Shown: one piece after another, positions 62,162-64,000 of the stretch
Layout of the letters: the number at the start of each line of letters is the position of its first letter
Numbering within the stretch: position 1 is the stretch's first letter
Origin: Strigamia acuminata
Lineage: Eukaryota > Arthropoda > Chilopoda > Geophilomorpha > Linotaeniidae
Assembly (NCBI GenBank): GCA_949358305.1
Contig: CASHSZ010000126.1
Coordinates: forward strand, 62,001 to 126,000
Length of the DNA stretch: 64,000 nt
Reading direction: 5' to 3'
The notes under the pieces: model-generated
What the model was told of the DNA's origin: nothing
What the model saw: only the letters and a program-made list of their open reading frames with translations
Databases searched by the model: none
Made by a program: the position numbers and the translations under genes

Positions 62162-64000
62162 ATGTCAGACAAAGACGAGCAATCCACGTCTGAAACCGAG
62201 CAGAGAATGCCCGAGAAGGGAAAAAGGACCTCCGACTACCACCTGAGATCGGATGGTCCCGTCCCTGAAATGTCCGCAAAGGCGAAAGCCCGAGCGAATA
62301 AAAGGAGAGCGAAGGCGCAGAAAGAGGAGCAAGCTGCATCGCTCGCGGCCCTAGACGGGCCAGAGCGAGAGCGGGTTCCCTTGAATATGCAACCCTTCGA
62401 AGATACCGATCCGGAAGCCATAGAAAATCGAGAAGAAATTCGCGACGTATCGCCAGGACGAGTATCGATATTGATGACCGAGGAGACGAATGAAGCTCCG
62501 AAAATAACGGTCACGATCGGCACAGACCCATCGCCACCAACGGCTCAGACGTCCGTAAAACAAACCCCACGGAAAAACGACGGCGGGACCCCGATAACCC
62601 CCCGAGTTACGGCGAGTCCTGCAGTTGTTTCCTTCGAAGTATCTCACCTAATTCGGTTGACGCAGCAAGCTGCCCAGCTAAAAGCGATGATAGACATTCC
62701 AGTAGGAACGTCAGTCTGGGAATCGATTACCCTACTCACTGACGCTATCTGTGCGGCACAAGCCCCGACGCCGGTCGCAAGACCAGCAGCGGAGACGCCC
62801 ATGCCCCAGGTAACGCCCAGTGACACCGGAGGTTTCGCGCCAGACCCCAACCGAACACTTCACGAATCCAGAGAGAAGGCCCGCGAGGAAGCCAGACAAG
62901 AAGCGACTAGTCGCCAACGAAGGCTGAGCGCAGAGCGGCGAGAACTCTGGAAGGAAGAGGAAGAAAGGGAGCAACGCGAGAGAAGAACCACCGAGAGAAC
63001 AGAGAAACTGGTCCAAAAAATGAGGGAAGAACGAGAAGCTAAAATTCGAAAAGAATGGAACGCAACAGTAGAAGGGCGACATCGAGAAGCTCAAGAGTAC
63101 GAGGACCAATTTCAAGCGCTAATAGCTCAAAGAAAAACAGAAAAACTACAAATGTTGCGAAAAGAGGCCATTCTACAACATCAGAAATGGGAAGAACAAC
63201 ATCGCGAGAGGTTGAGAGAAGAGGAAGCCAGAAAAGAAAAAGAACAGTTTCTGAAAGAGAAAGAAGAGTGGGATCGAGTCAGATGGACCGAAGAGTACAA
63301 AGCGAAGAAACAAGCTATAATAGATGAGCAAAAAAGATGGGAAGCCGAAAACTGGGAGAAGGAGACAGAAAAGTTCCAGAAAGAGTACGCACAAGACGTC
63401 TCGGACAGGAAGAAAAATGAAGAAAACCTGAAACGGAAACCAGAACCCCCCAGCGGCTCTGATACCGACACAGGAGAAGGTGCAACAAAGCCGGCAAAAA
63501 CGGCGAAAAGGGGGAAATCTCAAAAGAGAGACGAGTCGGTCCCAAAAACAAAGGACCGTCACCCCTCAAAAAGATCCGAGACGGGAGCAGCCATCGACGC
63601 GTTACTCGAAAAGAAAAACGCAAATAAAAATCGGGAACGCCCCGAAAGCGAGGAAAACAGATGGCATTCTTTTTACGAGAACAACGACGGAGGGGAGCCG
63701 CCGCCATCCGGAGGCTCGAAACAGAAGAAGGCTGGCGGAGAGACCCCACCGAGAGGGCCGAGGTTTCACCCCCAAGGAGATCCCTCCGAGCCCTCCGATT
63801 CGTCGGACGACGACCATCCGAGTCGACCGTCTACAGGAAGGAGTCAAGAAGGCAGCGATGGGCACCGGTCGAACCGGCCGAATGCTTCAGACCGCTCTTC
63901 CCGGAGCTGCAACCCTCGTTCAGAGGAAGGGAACTTTCAGGACTCATCTGGCCGACATTACACGATGTCTGAGCTAGGCCGAGCCCTGCTGAACTCTTTC
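62162..64000 (+). CDS. Gag-like coiled-coil protein, partial (runs off the window end)
   Basis: Open from ATG 62162 to the last base: 613 codons without a stop. It begins MSDKDEQSTSETEQRMPEKG. Residues about 30-230 are basic, then Pro/Thr-rich. Residues about 235-425 are a long Glu/Lys/Arg-rich coiled coil (WEEQHRERLREEEARKEKEQ and similar). The rest is Ser/Pro/Gly-rich and disordered. There is no CCHC knuckle or enzyme motif yet. Its place just after LTR and PBS makes it the Gag position. It shares general character (coiled coil, highly charged) with the 1702-codon ORF, but I saw no direct sequence match. Confidence 0.7.
   Translation, partial: MSDKDEQSTSETEQRMPEKGKRTSDYHLRSDGPVPEMSAKAKARANKRRAKAQKEEQAASLAALDGPERERVPLNMQPFEDTDPEAIENREEIRDVSPGRVSILMTEETNEAPKITVTIGTDPSPPTAQTSVKQTPRKNDGGTPITPRVTASPAVVSFEVSHLIRLTQQAAQLKAMIDIPVGTSVWESITLLTDAICAAQAPTPVARPAAETPMPQVTPSDTGGFAPDPNRTLHESREKAREEARQEATSRQRRLSAERRELWKEEEEREQRERRTTERTEKLVQKMREEREAKIRKEWNATVEGRHREAQEYEDQFQALIAQRKTEKLQMLRKEAILQHQKWEEQHRERLREEEARKEKEQFLKEKEEWDRVRWTEEYKAKKQAIIDEQKRWEAENWEKETEKFQKEYAQDVSDRKKNEENLKRKPEPPSGSDTDTGEGATKPAKTAKRGKSQKRDESVPKTKDRHPSKRSETGAAIDALLEKKNANKNRERPESEENRWHSFYENNDGGEPPPSGGSKQKKAGGETPPRGPRFHPQGDPSEPSDSSDDDHPSRPSTGRSQEGSDGHRSNRPNASDRSSRSCNPRSEEGNFQDSSGRHYTMSELGRALLNSF

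Noticed and set aside
62732-63749. Several minus-strand ORFs rich in Phe/Leu/Ser at the right end
   Set aside because: They are antisense to the Glu/Lys/Arg-rich Gag-like ORF; purine-rich coding strands give such shadows.
1-64000. tRNA or rRNA genes
   Set aside because: No cloverleaf with A and B boxes or rRNA-like stretch was recognised; the tRNA-like pieces are primer-binding sites next to LTRs.

Overview
This window is animal nuclear DNA, most likely from an arthropod. The evidence is partial DEG/ENaC (pickpocket-type) ion-channel genes with introns, a spliced leucine-rich-repeat gene, BEL/Pao, Ty3/gypsy and Ty1/copia LTR retrotransposons, and small inverted-repeat transposons. There is no prokaryotic gene organisation. 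The species cannot be fixed from the sequence alone. Most of the 64 kb is transposable-element DNA, much of it element inserted into element. I resolved the nesting from terminal repeats, target-site duplications (TSDs) and reading frames that rejoin.

Left part (1-4.3 kb): the last exon of one DEG/ENaC channel gene (114-495), a remnant of a related exon cut by a MITE (571-1116), an imperfect tandem repeat (2.3-3.1 kb), a solo LTR with perfect 5-bp TSD (3131-3716), and the first exon of a second DEG/ENaC gene (3817-4147). The rest of that second gene is not recognisable here. Its first intron is probably what the following elements landed in.

First nest (4338-28500): an old minus-strand LTR (called X here) is split by two insertions. 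One is copia element 1 (4736-20288), which itself carries a minus-strand Ty3/gypsy element (7771-16469). The other is a 7.7-kb LTR element (20729-28444) whose whole interior is one 1702-codon ORF with no polymerase. The gypsy element carries, after pol, an extra ORF that looks like a Ulp1/SENP-type (C48) cysteine protease.

Middle (28.5-50.2 kb): a truncated LTR, a second MITE copy with its centre inverted, a GGTACC-rich patch, then a large minus-strand Ty3/gypsy element (30352-49889). Its RT gene is split by an intact BEL/Pao element (38272-44683). Downstream of its integrase it carries three further ORFs of unknown function, one with a DnaJ-like CxxCxGxG pair and one tiny and cysteine-rich. 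Across this insertion an older host ORF seems to have been interrupted; it runs into a 12-bp minisatellite.

Right part (50.2-64 kb): about 115 perfect copies of a 12-bp repeat are split by an intact, probably young copia element 2 (51120-57934). Next come a two-exon LRR gene (58869-60727) with one reading-frame break, an exon fragment of a tandem paralogue (60799-60882) whose intron is hit by another LTR element, and the start of that element (LTR 61248-62067; coiled-coil Gag-like ORF running off the window end).

Standouts: a protease-bearing gypsy element, a gypsy element with three accessory ORFs, and a polymerase-less LTR element with a giant ORF. The last probably depends on the lineage represented by the final element. 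All identities rest on motifs read by eye; no database search was run.
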